From NCBI GenBank assembly GCA_023374045.1, contig CM041777.1, positions 466,145,827-466,209,826 of the forward strand: a DNA stretch of 64,000 bases, written 5' to 3'. The translations under genes and the position numbers were made by a program. Shown one piece after another: positions 32,901-44,547 of this stretch. The notes below the pieces were generated by a model. That model had not been told where the DNA came from, searched no databases, and was given only the letters and a program-made list of their open reading frames with translations. Source of the DNA: Limonium bicolor (Eukaryota > Streptophyta > Magnoliopsida > Caryophyllales > Plumbaginaceae). How positions within the stretch are numbered: position 1 is the stretch's first letter; each line of letters opens with the position of its first letter.

Positions 32901-34567
32901 CGTGGTAAAGTGGACCCCGGTGACAGGTATGGTTTTCTTGCAACCTGTGTCCTACCGGATTACGCCGGCTTGTATGCCAATATGTTTTTCTGAGTGTTTG
33001 CCACCTTGTAAGATTAAGACATGTAATGAGTTTATAGTAATTCATTATGTGGCGAATTTGGCCTCCGATACCATTTAACCTCAAATATGTGTTAAACCTT
33101 AGCTAACCAAAACTAGGAACACATGAGTGATCGGTATTCGGAGTTGACGGCCCAAACCTTGGGAACGTGCTAACCACGGCTATGTGTGAGTTAGTTGGAT
33201 ATTGTTGTTGTATGCAAGTGTGTGAACCTCCCTTGTGTGCTTAACTCGGTTATGATACCGTATGGTGTGTGGATGTGGTAGGCTCCATAATGGATCCCTA
33301 ACTACTTATTTATAAGTGTATATGTACTAATGGGGGGTGAGGAGTCCGGTTGTTCCGGCCACGCGTGTGATGGACGGGAGTCGTTATCTTATCCGGTTCG
33401 GCTCTCTTGGTGTATGTATAGGTGGTATTCCAATTTGGTTTCTACCTTCCCTTAGCTTATCCAAAGCTAGTTACTGACTCACGTCGGGCCACAGGGGCAT
33501 ACGTATGTTATTTCGGTGTGCTTGGGATTACTATATCCGACACACCTTGGGTATAAGTTAACCGTTTTATATAACCGGACGGTAACGAGGATGGTAACGA
33601 GCTTAACATGGGATTGGCAAAAATCCCTAGGCTCACATGTATACTAACTATGGTGGAAGGTTCCTTGTGTGAACCGATTTTATGGTGTTATGTAATGTTA
33701 TGGTGCTATGCAAATTCCCTTGCTATGATATGGTATATATATATATATGTATTGGACGTTTAAAACGATGGTGATGTTATCTTGTGTCTGTCGAAACAGG
33801 AAAGGTTTGTTATGTTTTGTTATATGAGGAATGAGATATGTGTAGGATAGGAGTGTGGGATCATGGAAATGAATCCCAGTTGTGACAAGAGGCGTTTAAG
33901 GATAACCCGATTAATGGGTACACGTCGTTCGTTAAGGAAGTAGCTCCGTTTAGAGGAGAGCCACTCTAGGGTTTAAGGAATCATTGGATGGTTGGTTAAG
34001 TGTGGATGTGTTGGTTATAGGTTGAGCCCGTTGAGGCGAAATGTTACGTGTTGTATGTCTATGGTTTGTATGCATGATTTAAATATAATCAACTGCATGC
34101 TAAGACGACAATTAGTTGTGCGTGGCCCGGTAGCATGTGGGCTGCGGGATTACCATACCAGCAAAGGTGCTGAGCCCCTTGGGGGCCACCCTTTCTCTCC
34201 TTTTCTATTCCAGGTACAAGGAGCTGGAAACCGTTCGAGAGTAGGACGGGGCAGATGTTTATACATGGGTAGCCATTTAAATGGCGTGAGTATGATAGGC
34301 GTAGTAAGACCGAAGTTGTTATCGGCAGTAGTTGTAAATACTCGGTACAGGGGGAGTATGTATATAATAAATGTTGAAGATGGAATGAGGATTGTATTGT
34401 GTAGTTGCTCGGGAATCTAGTCCATCAGACCGATACAAATGTACATGTATTAGCCTTGTTAGCCACGTGGGTGGTTAACGGCGTGTAACACCATTGGAAT
34501 AAGTAATGTGATGAGTTGAGTTTCCGCTGCAGATTGTTATTATGTGGTTGTAGGATGGGGTGTTACA
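29965..34567 (+). repeat. 3' LTR (4603 bp) of the LARD-like element
   Basis: It is the same as the 5' LTR apart from small indels and substitutions. A TATA-like TGCTTTATAA lies at 30741-30750. It ends GGGGTGTTACA at 34567, where the sequence returns to the interrupted solo LTR. Confidence 0.93.
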
Positions 34568-37500
34568 CCTACCTTGGACTGTATGTCCAATGTAGCTGAG
34601 CCGGCAACTGGCCCTAGGCTACAAGTCCGAAGACAAGTCCTTAAGCGGAAGTCGGATCTGCTATAGATAACGACCCCCTTTCCTTAGCATGCATGACCGG
34701 AGTCAGTCCCGGGTTCCTCACTCCCCCCTTAAGTTCCAGTTAGTAGAAGTCTCAAGACAATGTTTGTTGGTTAACCTCTTCCGGTTTATAACAAACTAAT
34801 ATTAGGGAGCGTTCCTTAGTCTCACTCAATTCCTTACTAAACGTTGGTTAGTAAGTTCTCACGGTATGTTGTGTTAGTTTTCAAACATCACACAACAATA
34901 CAATAAACATAATGTTCCGGTTGCATGCTTTATCTTGTTTAGTGAGCACACAAAAACAAATAGCACACAAGCCGAGGGACAACTCGTTAGCAAGCAGGTC
35001 ACAAGAAGAACTGTACCGTTCACCGTTGGTCGTTCGGTTGCTTACTCTCTTCCGGAGTCCACATACTCAAGCCCTAAAACATTCATTCAGTTTTAGGTTG
35101 TTAATCACTTAACTTAATTCAACTTATCTAACTTACTTAACCCATAATGATCCCCACCTAACACCTCTTAAGTTCTTATAAACTTAATCTTAAGTGAATC
35201 ACTTCTCCTCATAACTTATACTTATTCACCCACTTAATTATCATTGTTACCCACCAAACATGTCTTAAACAACCTTATATTATCATTACATATCAATCCC
35301 CACCATTAGATATCATTTCCTAACCTTAAACAAAGTTTTTGGTCAAAACAGCACCGCGTCCGAACTTGTGTCCGAGCTTACCAAGTTCGGACGCAAGTCG
35401 AGACTCAAAAGGGTGCAACCAGACGTGTGTCCGAACATGTGTCCGAACTTCCCTAAGTTCGGACATAGGTCGAGGAAAAATCAAAGGAAGAATTTCAAGT
35501 GTCAAACATCTAAGTCCGGACGGTAGTTCGGACTTTGGTCGAGACTCAAAAATTCTAATCGCAACAGGGCATGTCCGAGCTTCCAAATTCGGACGGAAGT
35601 TCGGACAGGCCAGAATACTCATCTTCTACACCCTTAAACACTTATCTCCTTTCTTGCAAAAATGCCCAACTCTTCCACAAGTGTCCCATTATGTCTTAAT
35701 ACCATATAGGCACTTAACTCACCTTAGAACATCCTTCAAAACCTCCTTAACCATTTTCTCAATCCTTACAAGAATTTCTAACACTTGTTACTTATTTCCT
35801 TATTTTTCCAACATGTAATTTTTTGTCTAAAACTCTAACTATCCAAAGCGTTTCCTTCCCAATCAATATAACTTCTCCCTAAGCATTATTGCATCCCCTC
35901 TTTGCTTGCTAAACCTTCCAAGGTTATCTTGCATGTCCATGCACAATTCCTTTCTTTTCCTTTTTCTACTCATCAACCTAAACTCATGAACTTACCTATG
36001 CATTTCTCCCCATCTTCTTAGCACCTTAACCTTGTTCTTCTTTACCTTAACTATCCTACACCCTCCTTGGACATTTCCATCTCCTTTTACTCACTTACTC
36101 ACCATTCTCATGATCATACGCTCTTTTACATTCCTAGTCATTTTCCTTGACATTTGACAACATTCTCCCACACCTTTCTCTTCCATCACCTAAGTCCACT
36201 CATTACCATCTAAACTAAACCTCATTAGTCCACTACTAGCATCATCACACTTACACAAGCTTCTCAAAACTCTCATTGTTATATTCCCTAGTTCATACCT
36301 AATTTATCTTAAAGCATTATACACCTTCTCCTCCAAATTTGCACAAGTCTTACCATTCCTCTTACCATGACTTTGGTGTGTTCAATACACCCATCTAAAC
36401 TCTAATTCCTCCTAGACAACTCTGGGTCATCCTAAACCTCAAGACCTACTTAGTTAACTCATTTCCACTCAAATTCCTCTTCATGCTCCCTAGTAAACCC
36501 TAGGGCACATTAACTCACCACCACCACTTAAACGCTTTGTTTTCTATTCAAATTTCGTCATAGCTTCTCTAGTATTTTATCATGCCCAAATGCATTGTTT
36601 TTTTCATTCAACCAACTCACACACATCAAGTCCTTTCTCATCTTATTTTCTCACCCAAATCAACTTATTCACAACAAACTCAATATAGTGCAATAATCTT
36701 AAATTGCATAGCACCAAGGCTCTTAAATGACATGGCTCTTAGGCCCTTAAATGACTTAAACTTAAACACTGAATTTTCCACATATATAAGCTTTCAACCT
36801 GAAAATACACCCATCAATCTCATAGTAGTTATAATGCTCTTAAAATCCCTCTTAAACTTATATTACTAACTCATTCCCATTGGCTCCTTAGTCACAAGTT
36901 CATAAGCTTGTTTAAATTCCTTTTTCCTAGGTTATATAACCCATTACCTAATGTAGCTTAAAGCTACATTGGTACTTATCTAAATACCATCCCTTAAAAC
37001 TTAAACCACCCTTAGGTAAGCATTTTACCTTGTTTTCCCAAGCTTATCTTAACTTCCTCCCTAGACCTCCTTCATGGATGAATCTGGCCACCATTGAATT
37101 TCCTTTGCCAATGTTCTAATCAATATTCAATGACTCCAATGAGTACTAAACAACACACTAACCTTAAGGAATAAAACCTAGGTTAAAATGTGTTTTAAGG
37201 TATTAAATTGAATGTTTTACCTTGGAGTCTTAAGGTAGGCTTGGATATGAATCAAGAAGGACCTCCTCTAGCCCTTGGAGAATAGAAAATAAGCTAGAAC
37301 AAGGCATAAAAACAAAGCCCCATGAGTAGCAATTTTCGGCCATGTAGAAGAAGTGGTGGAAACATGGTTTTTCTTACATTTTCCTTACCTTGAGTGAATG
37401 GAGAAGCTAATGAACACCTTAAGCTAGTTTTTCCTCCTTCAATGGAGATTTCCCATGGCTCCAAAATGAAGCTTTTCCAATTTTGTAAAGATAGAAAGCT

Positions 37501-38330
37501 AGAGCTTGAGCTAACTAAGAATAATATGTGTTTAGTTTTTGATTTGGAGCTAAAATGAGCAAGTTATGGACATTTGAAGATGAGGCAACCATGGAGGCTG
37601 CTCTTACGTGAATGGAGAAGAGAGGAGGTGAAGAAAATCATGGGAAGAAGAGAAATGAAGAGAGAGAAGAAGAAAGGTGGGCTAATATGAGATATTTTGC
37701 TTTATAAAAGCAAATAGTAACTTCTTTTACTTTACTCTTCTTTTCCTTTCTTATTTGATGAAGTCTTTGGTGACTCATCCCTTAGAAAACCGGCCCCCTC
37801 TTAAATAAGGCTAGTCATGGTCTTTGTTGACCAACTTATTAGACTTAGTTGATTAAAGACTAAACTAGGCACTATTTGATTACTATTCACAAACTAGTGC
37901 ACATATTTGTGAAATTTTTGGTTTCCCATTGATTTAGACTTCCTAATGTGATACTAATTATCACACATGTTGATTAAGGTGTAATCATAGGCATTTAGCC
38001 ACTCAAAACCCATTTACAAGACAATTTTTCAAAAATGTGCTTTAAGACTTCTTAAAGCACATTTTGTGTTTCAACTTGTTTTCAAGCTTGGTTTTCTTTG
38101 GTAATTGGTTTAAAATGACCATTAGGATATTACTAAGGTCTTAGCATGATATTTGGGTACTCACCCAAGTCTCTCCAAGCTTAGAGCACATCTTTGCCTT
38201 AATTGCCCTTAAGACATTTTCTTGTGTTTTCCTTGGTTTAAATTGTCTACCAATCTCTCTAAGGCATATTTTAGCCTTACTACATCATATATTGATGTTT
38301 ACTTAACATACTTAGGTTTGGGGTATTTCA

Positions 38331-39320
38331 TTACCTAACTATGAGATGATGGGTTAGGAATTTTGACATAGAATCAGAGGCACTAGCAAACTTAGATGTG
38401 TGGGCTAGATTCCCTGATTTGAGAACGGAATTCTTGACTGAAAAGTGCTTGCCTTCAATAGGTAGTAAGCTGGGAAAAGTTCGGAAGGTTGATCTTGTAA
38501 AGACAAGTATGGGAAATCCTTTGCGTGGTAAAGTCTGCATCAATATAGATTTATCACAGCCCCTAGTTGGAAAGTTCAGGATTTTTAATGGTATCCAGAG
38601 GGTGGAATATACTGGTCTCCACCTTTTGTGCTTTAACTGTGGGAGGTATGGGCATCACAAAGAAAGATGTCCGCTGTTAGAGAATGAAGAGGAAGTTATC
38701 AATGATGGTGTTTTAGGATGGTCCAAACTAGTACTAGAAAGGACGAATCGATATTAAATGAGAACTTTGGACCATGGATGAAGGTTACTAGAAGAAGGAC
38801 CGAATTCCAAGAAACCAGCTGTTAAGTCAGGGATGAAAGAGTCTATTGGGGGAGGAGTAGAGAAACTAAAACCAGAAGCTCCTTCTAAGAAGAAGAATTT
38901 GATAAAACCGGGTGGAAAGAAAGAGGAGGCCCATCAGAATCCTACTTTCATCAAGAATAGTTTTGATTCCCTTACAAGGGAGCGGGAAGAGAACAAGGAC
39001 TATGAAGCTTCTGCAAGCAAGGAAATTGTAGATCCAGAAGGAAACAACAGGAGGAGTCCAATTGTTTTTACCAAGAAGAAGGCGGATCATGGAGTGACAG
39101 GAGGGAATGAGTTTGAAGAAAATTTTCATAGCCCAGCTAAGTCTCTTATCTCTAATACTTCTATGGAGAATGCTTCTTTTAATATTAATATAGAATGCAA
39201 TAATGAAAATGTGGAGATGATTCCTCCTAAGATGGATCCCTGGATGATGCCTGATGCTGTTTTGATACTTTGTGTCTTAATGCATTTGTTCTGTGGTTTT
39301 TCAGTATCCTGTTTCTGTTT
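38331..39320 (+). pseudogene. LINE 1 ORF1, 3' part with CCHC knuckle
   Basis: This continues ORF1 beyond the LTR insertion. The bases flanking the insertion join as DHY|LTMR, matching DHYLSIRR of LINE 2. An open stretch 38398-38757 carries IGSKLGKVRKVDLVKTSMG and a CCHC knuckle CFNCGRYGHHKERC. After a stop at 38757 a Lys/Glu-rich tail continues in 38833-39320 (KKKNLIKPGGKKEEAHQN). The tail is in the same open stretch as the beginning of ORF2, so this copy reads from ORF1 tail into ORF2 without a stop. Confidence 0.85.
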
Positions 39321-39324
39321 TAAA

Positions 39325-41293
39325 ATGGTGTGCAATATTAAGATAATATCCTGGAATGTGAGAGGAGCGGGTAAAAGTAGTTTCCTTCCTGCTATTAAAA
39401 ACTTTTTGGCCATGCATAAGCCTGATGTCCTGTTTCTCTGTGAGCCCAGAATCAGTGGGCTGAATGCTGATAGTATTATGCATAGAATTGCTTTCCCTCA
39501 CTCCTTTAAAGTTGATGCTAGAGGTTTCAGTGGTGGCCTCTGGCTGTTCTGGAATCACAATGTGAATATTAATATTCTGAAATCTGAGGAGCAATTTATT
39601 CATACTGTTATCAGTATAGGTCATAATAATATGTTTGGCACGTTTGTCTATGCTAAACCTCCTGATAATGATAGAATTAGGCTATGCTATGGAACTGTTT
39701 GAGACAGATTACTCCTCCTGATGATGATTATTGGTTTTTAACTGGGGATTTTAACTCCATTATTTCCTTGAGAGAGAAAAAGGTGGAGTGAGGAAACTTA
39801 ACCAAGGGAGTTTAGCCTTTAGGGATTGGGTATATCCTAGTGGCTTGAGGGAGCTGCCTTCGAAAGGCAACAACTTTACCTGGACTAACAATTCTATCTT
39901 TGTAAAATTAGATAGAACTCTTGTCTGCTAATTGGACGGATCTTTTTCCCTTGAGTTGGGTAGCAATATTGCCTAGAACTTGCTCTGATCACTCCCCTAT
40001 AGTGTCTTATTTCAATAAGTCCCCTCCAAAGTCTGACAGGGTTAAACCTTTCAGATTTCAAATAGCTTGGGCTGAGCATCCTAATTATAAGGATATTGTA
40101 GTCAATAATTGGAACTCTTCCTGGCAGCTGAGGCATAATCTTAGTAAATGAGTTCTGTGTTGCATGAGTGGAATAGGAAAGTGTTTAGTAATATTTTCTC
40201 TATTAAAAGAAGATTGGAAGCTAGGTTGGCGGGTATTCAAAGAAGTTTGGAGGAAAAACAGAGCCCTTTCTTAAGACAATTAGAAGCCACTCTTAGGAAG
40301 GATCATGAAGACATTCTTTATAGAGAAGAGATCCTTTGGTTTCAAAAATCTAGGGATAAGTGGGTCAAATTTGGTGATCAAAATACCAAATATTTTCACA
40401 GGAAGGTGGCTGCAAGAAGAGCTAGATCTAAGATTGTTAGTTTAGCGGATAGTGATGGTACCATTATTGTGGGTGAGGATAACCTCTCTAGACTTGCTAA
40501 GGACTATTATAATGATCTGTTTAAGGAGAAGCAAAAGGGCCCTTTTGACCATATTGGTCATGATTTCCCTGTTCTTGATCCCTCTGATAAGCTATTCGTG
40601 TCATCCCTTCCCACTGTGGAGGAAATTTGGAATGTCATTAAGTGTATGGATAACTTTAAAGCTCCTGGTCAGGATGGTTTTCAAGTTTGGTTTTTTAAGA
40701 ATCACTGGCATTTGATTAAGAATTCTGTACATGAATTTGTTAGGAAAGCCTTTGAGACTTCATCTGTTGATAGAGAATCGAACTCCACTCTGCTGTGTCT
40801 CATTCCTAAGACAACCTGTCCTGTGAATATGAAACAGTTCAGACCCATTGCTTTATGCAATGTTTCTTACAAAATCATATCTAAATTACTAATTGATAGG
40901 ATAAAATCCTTTCTTCCTAAAATCATCTCCCCTTGTCAGTGCAGTTTCGTGCCTGGTAGGAACATACAAGATAATCATATTATTATGCAAGAGATTATTT
41001 ATTCCATGAAAAGAACTAAATGTAGGGATGGTTGGGTTATTATGAAACTGGATCTTGAAAAAGCATATGATAAGCTTTCTTGGAATTTTATTAGAGAGTC
41101 TCTTGAATGTCTCAATCTCCCTGCTGAGTTTATTAATCTGATCATGAGTTGTGTGAGCTCGGTGAGTATGAGAGTCTTATGGGAAGGTGCTCAATCAGAG
41201 AGTTTTTGTCCTAGTAAAGGGCTAAGACAGGGAGACCCTTTGTCTCCTTATTTATTTGTTATCTGTATGGGAAAGATTGTCTCATCTGATTAA
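39325..41293 (+). pseudogene. LINE 1 ORF2: endonuclease and first part of reverse transcriptase
   Basis: ORF2 would nick the target and copy the RNA. The APE-type endonuclease starts MVCNIKIISWNVRGAGKSS. CEPRI carries the metal-binding Glu, and later GDFNSI, LDRTLV and CSDHSPI give the Asp/Asn and His motifs. Frames break at 39702, near 39790 and near 39920, and a stop at 40149 follows RHNLSK. The reverse transcriptase then runs open 40148-41293 with FKAPGQDGFQ, QFRPIALCNVSYK, SFVPGRNIQDN, MKLDLEKAYDKLSW and LRQGDPLSPYLFV. It shifts frame near 41270. Confidence 0.9.
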
Positions 41294-43288
41294 TAATGCT
41301 GTCCTTAGTAAAGTGTGGTGCCCTATTAGGCTGAATAAAGGAGGTCCAGCCTTATCTCACTTATTTTTTGCAGATGACTTGGTTTTACTTGGTAGTGCAA
41401 ATGTTTCCAATGTCTTAAGCATTATAGATATTGTTCAAGATTTTTGCACTGTTTCTGGGGAACAACTTAATCTAGGTAAATCTAGAATTCTGTTTTCGAA
41501 GAATGTCAGTGCTGATAGGAGAATTGAAATAAGCAGGCATGTGGGAATTCCTCTTGCTGATAATTTTGGAAAATATTTAGGCATTAACCTTATTGAGGGA
41601 AGATCTAAGATTAAGAATTTTAGTGATTTGGTAGAGAAAGTTCAAGCAAGAATCGGTGGTTGGAAAGCCAAGTCCCTCTCCTTTGCTGGTAGATTAACTT
41701 TGGTGAAATCTGTCCTAAACACAGTTCCTATTTATAATATGTTGTCGCAAAAAATTCCTGATGCAACCTGCAATAGGCTGGAGAAGCTGTCCAGAAACTT
41801 TCTATGGGGCCATGGTAGCAATGAGAGAAAGCTTCATACTGTGGCTTGGAATGAAATTACCAAAGGTAAACAGGAGGGGGGCTTGGGTATTAGAGATCTT
41901 AAACTAATGAACAAATCTTGTCTTGCTAAGCTGTCATGGAGGTTAATCCAGAATCGGGAGGGGTTTTGGCAAAAGGTTTTAAAGAGTAAATATAAAAATC
42001 TGAATACTAGGAATGCGTCCAGTACTTGGAAAAACATTTTGGATTCTAGTGAGATTATAGATAAGGGGGCTAGATGGAAGCTGGGTAATGGAAAAAGCAT
42101 CAATTTCTAGTTGGATAGTTGGCTGTTGGAGGAGCCTCTTAATAGTTTTGCTATTCAACCGGAAAGTATTGATAAGGATAGAGTGGTGGCAGACTATTGG
42201 TGTGAAAAGGATGGTTGGAAATGGGATATAATTAATAGTCATCTTCCAGATAGTATTTTGGATATTCTTTCAAGCAAAGGAATTTTCGATCCTGAGCTTG
42301 AAGATTCAGTCATTTGGCCTGATGCAAAAAATGGGCAGTTTACAGTTTCCTCTACGTATGAGATAATTAGAAATAAGGGAAGGAAAAACCCCATTTGGAA
42401 GCATGTTTGGAAACTGCAAGTTGTTGAGAAAATCAAAACGTTTATCTGGTTGGTGATCCACCAGGGCTTGAAACTAAAGACCTCCTCTTTAACCGGAAAT
42501 TGCTTCAATCTAATTCATGTGATGATTGTGGGGAGATTGAAAATACGTCCCATGTGATTAGGGATTGCAAGGTTAGCAAAAAGGTTTGGAATGTCTTACT
42601 GAATGGCAACAGTATATCTAAACAATTTTTCTCTCTGAATTTGCAGGATTGGTTACTCAAGAACCTTAATTGTGGTGCCTGGATGGATGAATTCAAATCG
42701 TCCTGGGCTAATATTTTTGCCGTGACTTGTTTCACTCTCTCGAAATGGAGAAACCCTAAATTTCATAATAAATTAACTGTGTCGGATCTGCCTCTTAACT
42801 TGCTTCATGGCAATTTGCAGCGCTATCTTGTTGATAAAGTTCGGAAGGATTGGCTGGAGAAGCAACTCATGCGGGACTGCCAGATTGCTTGGACACCTCC
42901 TCCGGATGGATTCATGAAGGTTAATGTGGATGCTGCAATGAATCTAGAAGGGGTGGCAGCAGCTGGAGGATGCATCCGGGATTTTAGAGGAGAATGGAAG
43001 GGTGGCTTCACCCACTTCATGGGACAGACTGGGATTTTGGAGGCTGAGGTCTGGGCATTATACGATGGAATGAAAACAGCAAAGGATCTCAATCACAAGA
43101 ATGTAATTGTTGAATTTGACTCTCAATTGGCAGTGGACTTGGTTGTTCAGAGTGGGGATGGGAACTCCCCCTTAGAAGGTTTAATTAGAGGGTGCAGAAA
43201 TCTATTTGATTGGTTTGATTCGGTTTCCATTTGTAAAATTAATAGGAGCTGTAACAAGGCTGCTGATAGCCTTGCCAAATTTGGTTAA
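41256..43288 (+). pseudogene. LINE 1 ORF2: end of reverse transcriptase, zinc region and RNase H
   Basis: The catalytic LFFADDLVLLG box is intact (about 41360-41390), followed by the thumb region GWKAKSLSFAGRLTLVKS and NFLWGH. A TAG at 42108-42110 follows GKSINF. The frame continues with the zinc-binding reverse-transcriptase region (FIWLVIHQGLKLKTSSL). After a shift near 42500 come CDDCGEIENTSHVIRDC and a C-terminal RNase H-like domain (VNVDAAMNLEGVAAAGG, EAEVWALYDGMK, VEFDSQLAVDLV, NKAADSLAKFG) ending at 43288. Plant L1 elements often carry this extra RNase H. Confidence 0.88.
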
Positions 43289-43412
43289 AATTGTAACAGG
43301 GGTTATATACGGTTCAGTATACCTCCTGAATGTTGTAGTACTTGGATCTTCCAGGATAGTTCTCATCCTGGGGACTAATATATAAGATGTCGTTTTGGAT
43401 AAAAAAAAAAAA
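43289..43412 (+). other. LINE 1 3' UTR and A tail
   Basis: About 110 bp of untranslated sequence with no ORF, ending GTCGTTTTGGAT followed by 12 A. The tail directly abuts the right copy of the target duplication. Confidence 0.85.
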
Positions 43413-43426
43413 CTCTTGGATGATCA

Positions 43427-43725
43427 GCTTGGAACTTAATTCAGTAGGAATATGCATGAAGGGTGACCATTTAAATTGGATATTTTGAATTTATCTAAAG
43501 TCTAAAAGTTGAAAAAAAAAATTGTAGACTTTTATCTAAATTTTGTAACCATTTTTAAAATTTCAGTTATCCAGATATCTAAATTATTATTTGGGTTGGA
43601 TTTTGCACTAATTAATTCGTATATCCAAATTATGAAAATAAAAAATATTAATATGATTTTATCTCAACCCTACCATAATTTCTTTTTTGTTAGAAATTAC
43701 TCAATTCTTTTCTATAAGACACGCT
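43427..43725. other. AT-rich spacer right of LINE 1
   Basis: No feature can be supported here. An 80-codon plus ORF at 43509-43751 is AT-rich and has no motif. Confidence 0.4.
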
Positions 43726-43941
43726 TGGTAAGCGGGTACGGGAATGGCTAAGAATGGGAATAGCATTAGTGAAAATGAGTATGGGAAACAAATTTCATTG
43801 TTCCTCTCATGCATGGTAGATTATACACATATTATGATAAATTTGTTAATTCAATAATTCTAATAATATCTTGTTGTTACATTATTAAAATGGTTACAAA
43901 AAATAAAATAAAAGTAGTTAGGCCAAGTTAATTACTTATTA

Positions 43942-44547
43942 AGAGTAAATTGCTTTAAGCCCCCTTGAGGTTTGGCGATATTACAAGTTAGCATCCTGAG
44001 GTTATTAATATATCTGGCAACCCCCTCAAGGTATAGGGATTACTGACAGTGGCCCACCCCCCCCGAAACCATAAATATGTTTTCTTAGACAATAACTCAT
44101 TCTCACCTGACAACTTTTTCTTTAACATGTTAGATTTTCACTCACCGTGTCATTTGTTGCACTAGGCAATACTTAATGCATAATCCCAACCACAATCTCT
44201 TTCCCTTTAAAAGCCTATTATTTGACAAAACCTTAAGGGTTTTGACTCTTATGTACATTTTTGTTGCTCACTTGGAGTTACAGTTCTTTGGGTTGGTGAT
44301 GCGAAGCAGAAAAAAGTGATTTGAAAATAGAGGCTGATAAGAAGAAAGAGATTGTGGATGTGATTTTATATTAATTATTGTCCGATGTGACAATGTGACG
44401 TGAAAACGTTGTTAGGCCGGAGGGAAGTTTTGAGGGCCCATTGTCAGGAACCCCATACCTCGAGGGGGTTTTCAAATATATTGATAACCTGAAGATGCTA
44501 ACTCGTAATATCGCTAAACCTCAGGAGGGCTTAGAGTAATTTACTCT
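43942..44547. mobile_element. Mutator-like MITE with ~115-bp terminal inverted repeats
   Basis: The left end AGAGTAAATTGCTTTAAGCC is matched inverted at the right end. The match continues for about 115 bp on each side, through AGGTTTGGCGATATTAC and CCCCCTCAAGGTAT-type blocks. It is about 606 bp with no ORF. The flanks are AT-rich and a clear target duplication could not be fixed. Long inverted ends without coding fit a Mutator-type MITE. Confidence 0.75.

Larger units (their letters stand above)
20467..34572 (+). mobile_element. Complete LARD-like LTR retrotransposon with 4.6-kb LTRs
   Basis: Element 20472-34567, 14.1 kb, in the plus orientation: 5' LTR 20472-25066, primer site 25072-25083, internal region 25067-29964, polypurine tract 29947-29963, 3' LTR 29965-34567. 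Flanks are ACTAC and CCTAC, a 5-bp duplication with one mismatch. The internal 4.9 kb has no ORF above about 115 codons and no gag or pol motif I can recognise, so it must use proteins of another element. Very long LTRs with a non-coding interior fit the LARD class. The GAGGACGAAGTTC-type text before the polypurine tract resembles the end of pol in plant Ty3/gypsy chromoviruses, which suggests the parental lineage (inference). Confidence 0.92.
19594..38335 (-). mobile_element. Solo LTR (reverse orientation) inserted in LINE 1, itself interrupted
   Basis: The LTR occupies 19599-20471 and 34573-38330, about 4.63 kb when the inner element is removed. On the minus strand it begins TGAAATACCCC at 38330 and ends GTGTTACA at 19599. 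It is flanked by a perfect 5-bp duplication TTACC (19594-19598 and 38331-38335). No primer site, internal region or second LTR is present, so it is a solo LTR left by recombination between two LTRs. It is a diverged relative of the inner element's LTRs, sharing the termini, the promoter region near 37690-37720 and the hairpin array at 35357-35610. Confidence 0.88.
18818..43426 (+). mobile_element. LINE 1: L1-type retrotransposon, split by a nested LTR insertion
   Basis: The LINE body is 18835-19598 plus 38331-43412, about 5.85 kb without the insertion. It is bounded by a direct repeat CTCTTGGATGATCA (18821-18834 and 43413-43426; 17 bp if the preceding AAA is included). It ends in a GGAT-A(12) tail, the hallmark of target-primed insertion. 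It holds a ~240-bp leader, ORF1 with DUF4283-like and CCHC regions, and ORF2 with endonuclease, reverse transcriptase, zinc-binding and RNase H regions. Frames are broken many times. A solo LTR inserted in ORF1 separates the 5' 0.76 kb from the rest. Confidence 0.92.

Noticed and set aside
33992..34420. 142-codon ORF in the 3' LTR
   Set aside because: The equivalent stretch of the 5' LTR is frame-broken, and the text has no domain. It is LTR sequence.
35339..35818. 159-codon ORF and its minus-strand partner in the solo LTR
   Set aside because: The repeated hairpin arms keep both strands open. It is not conserved in the other LTRs.
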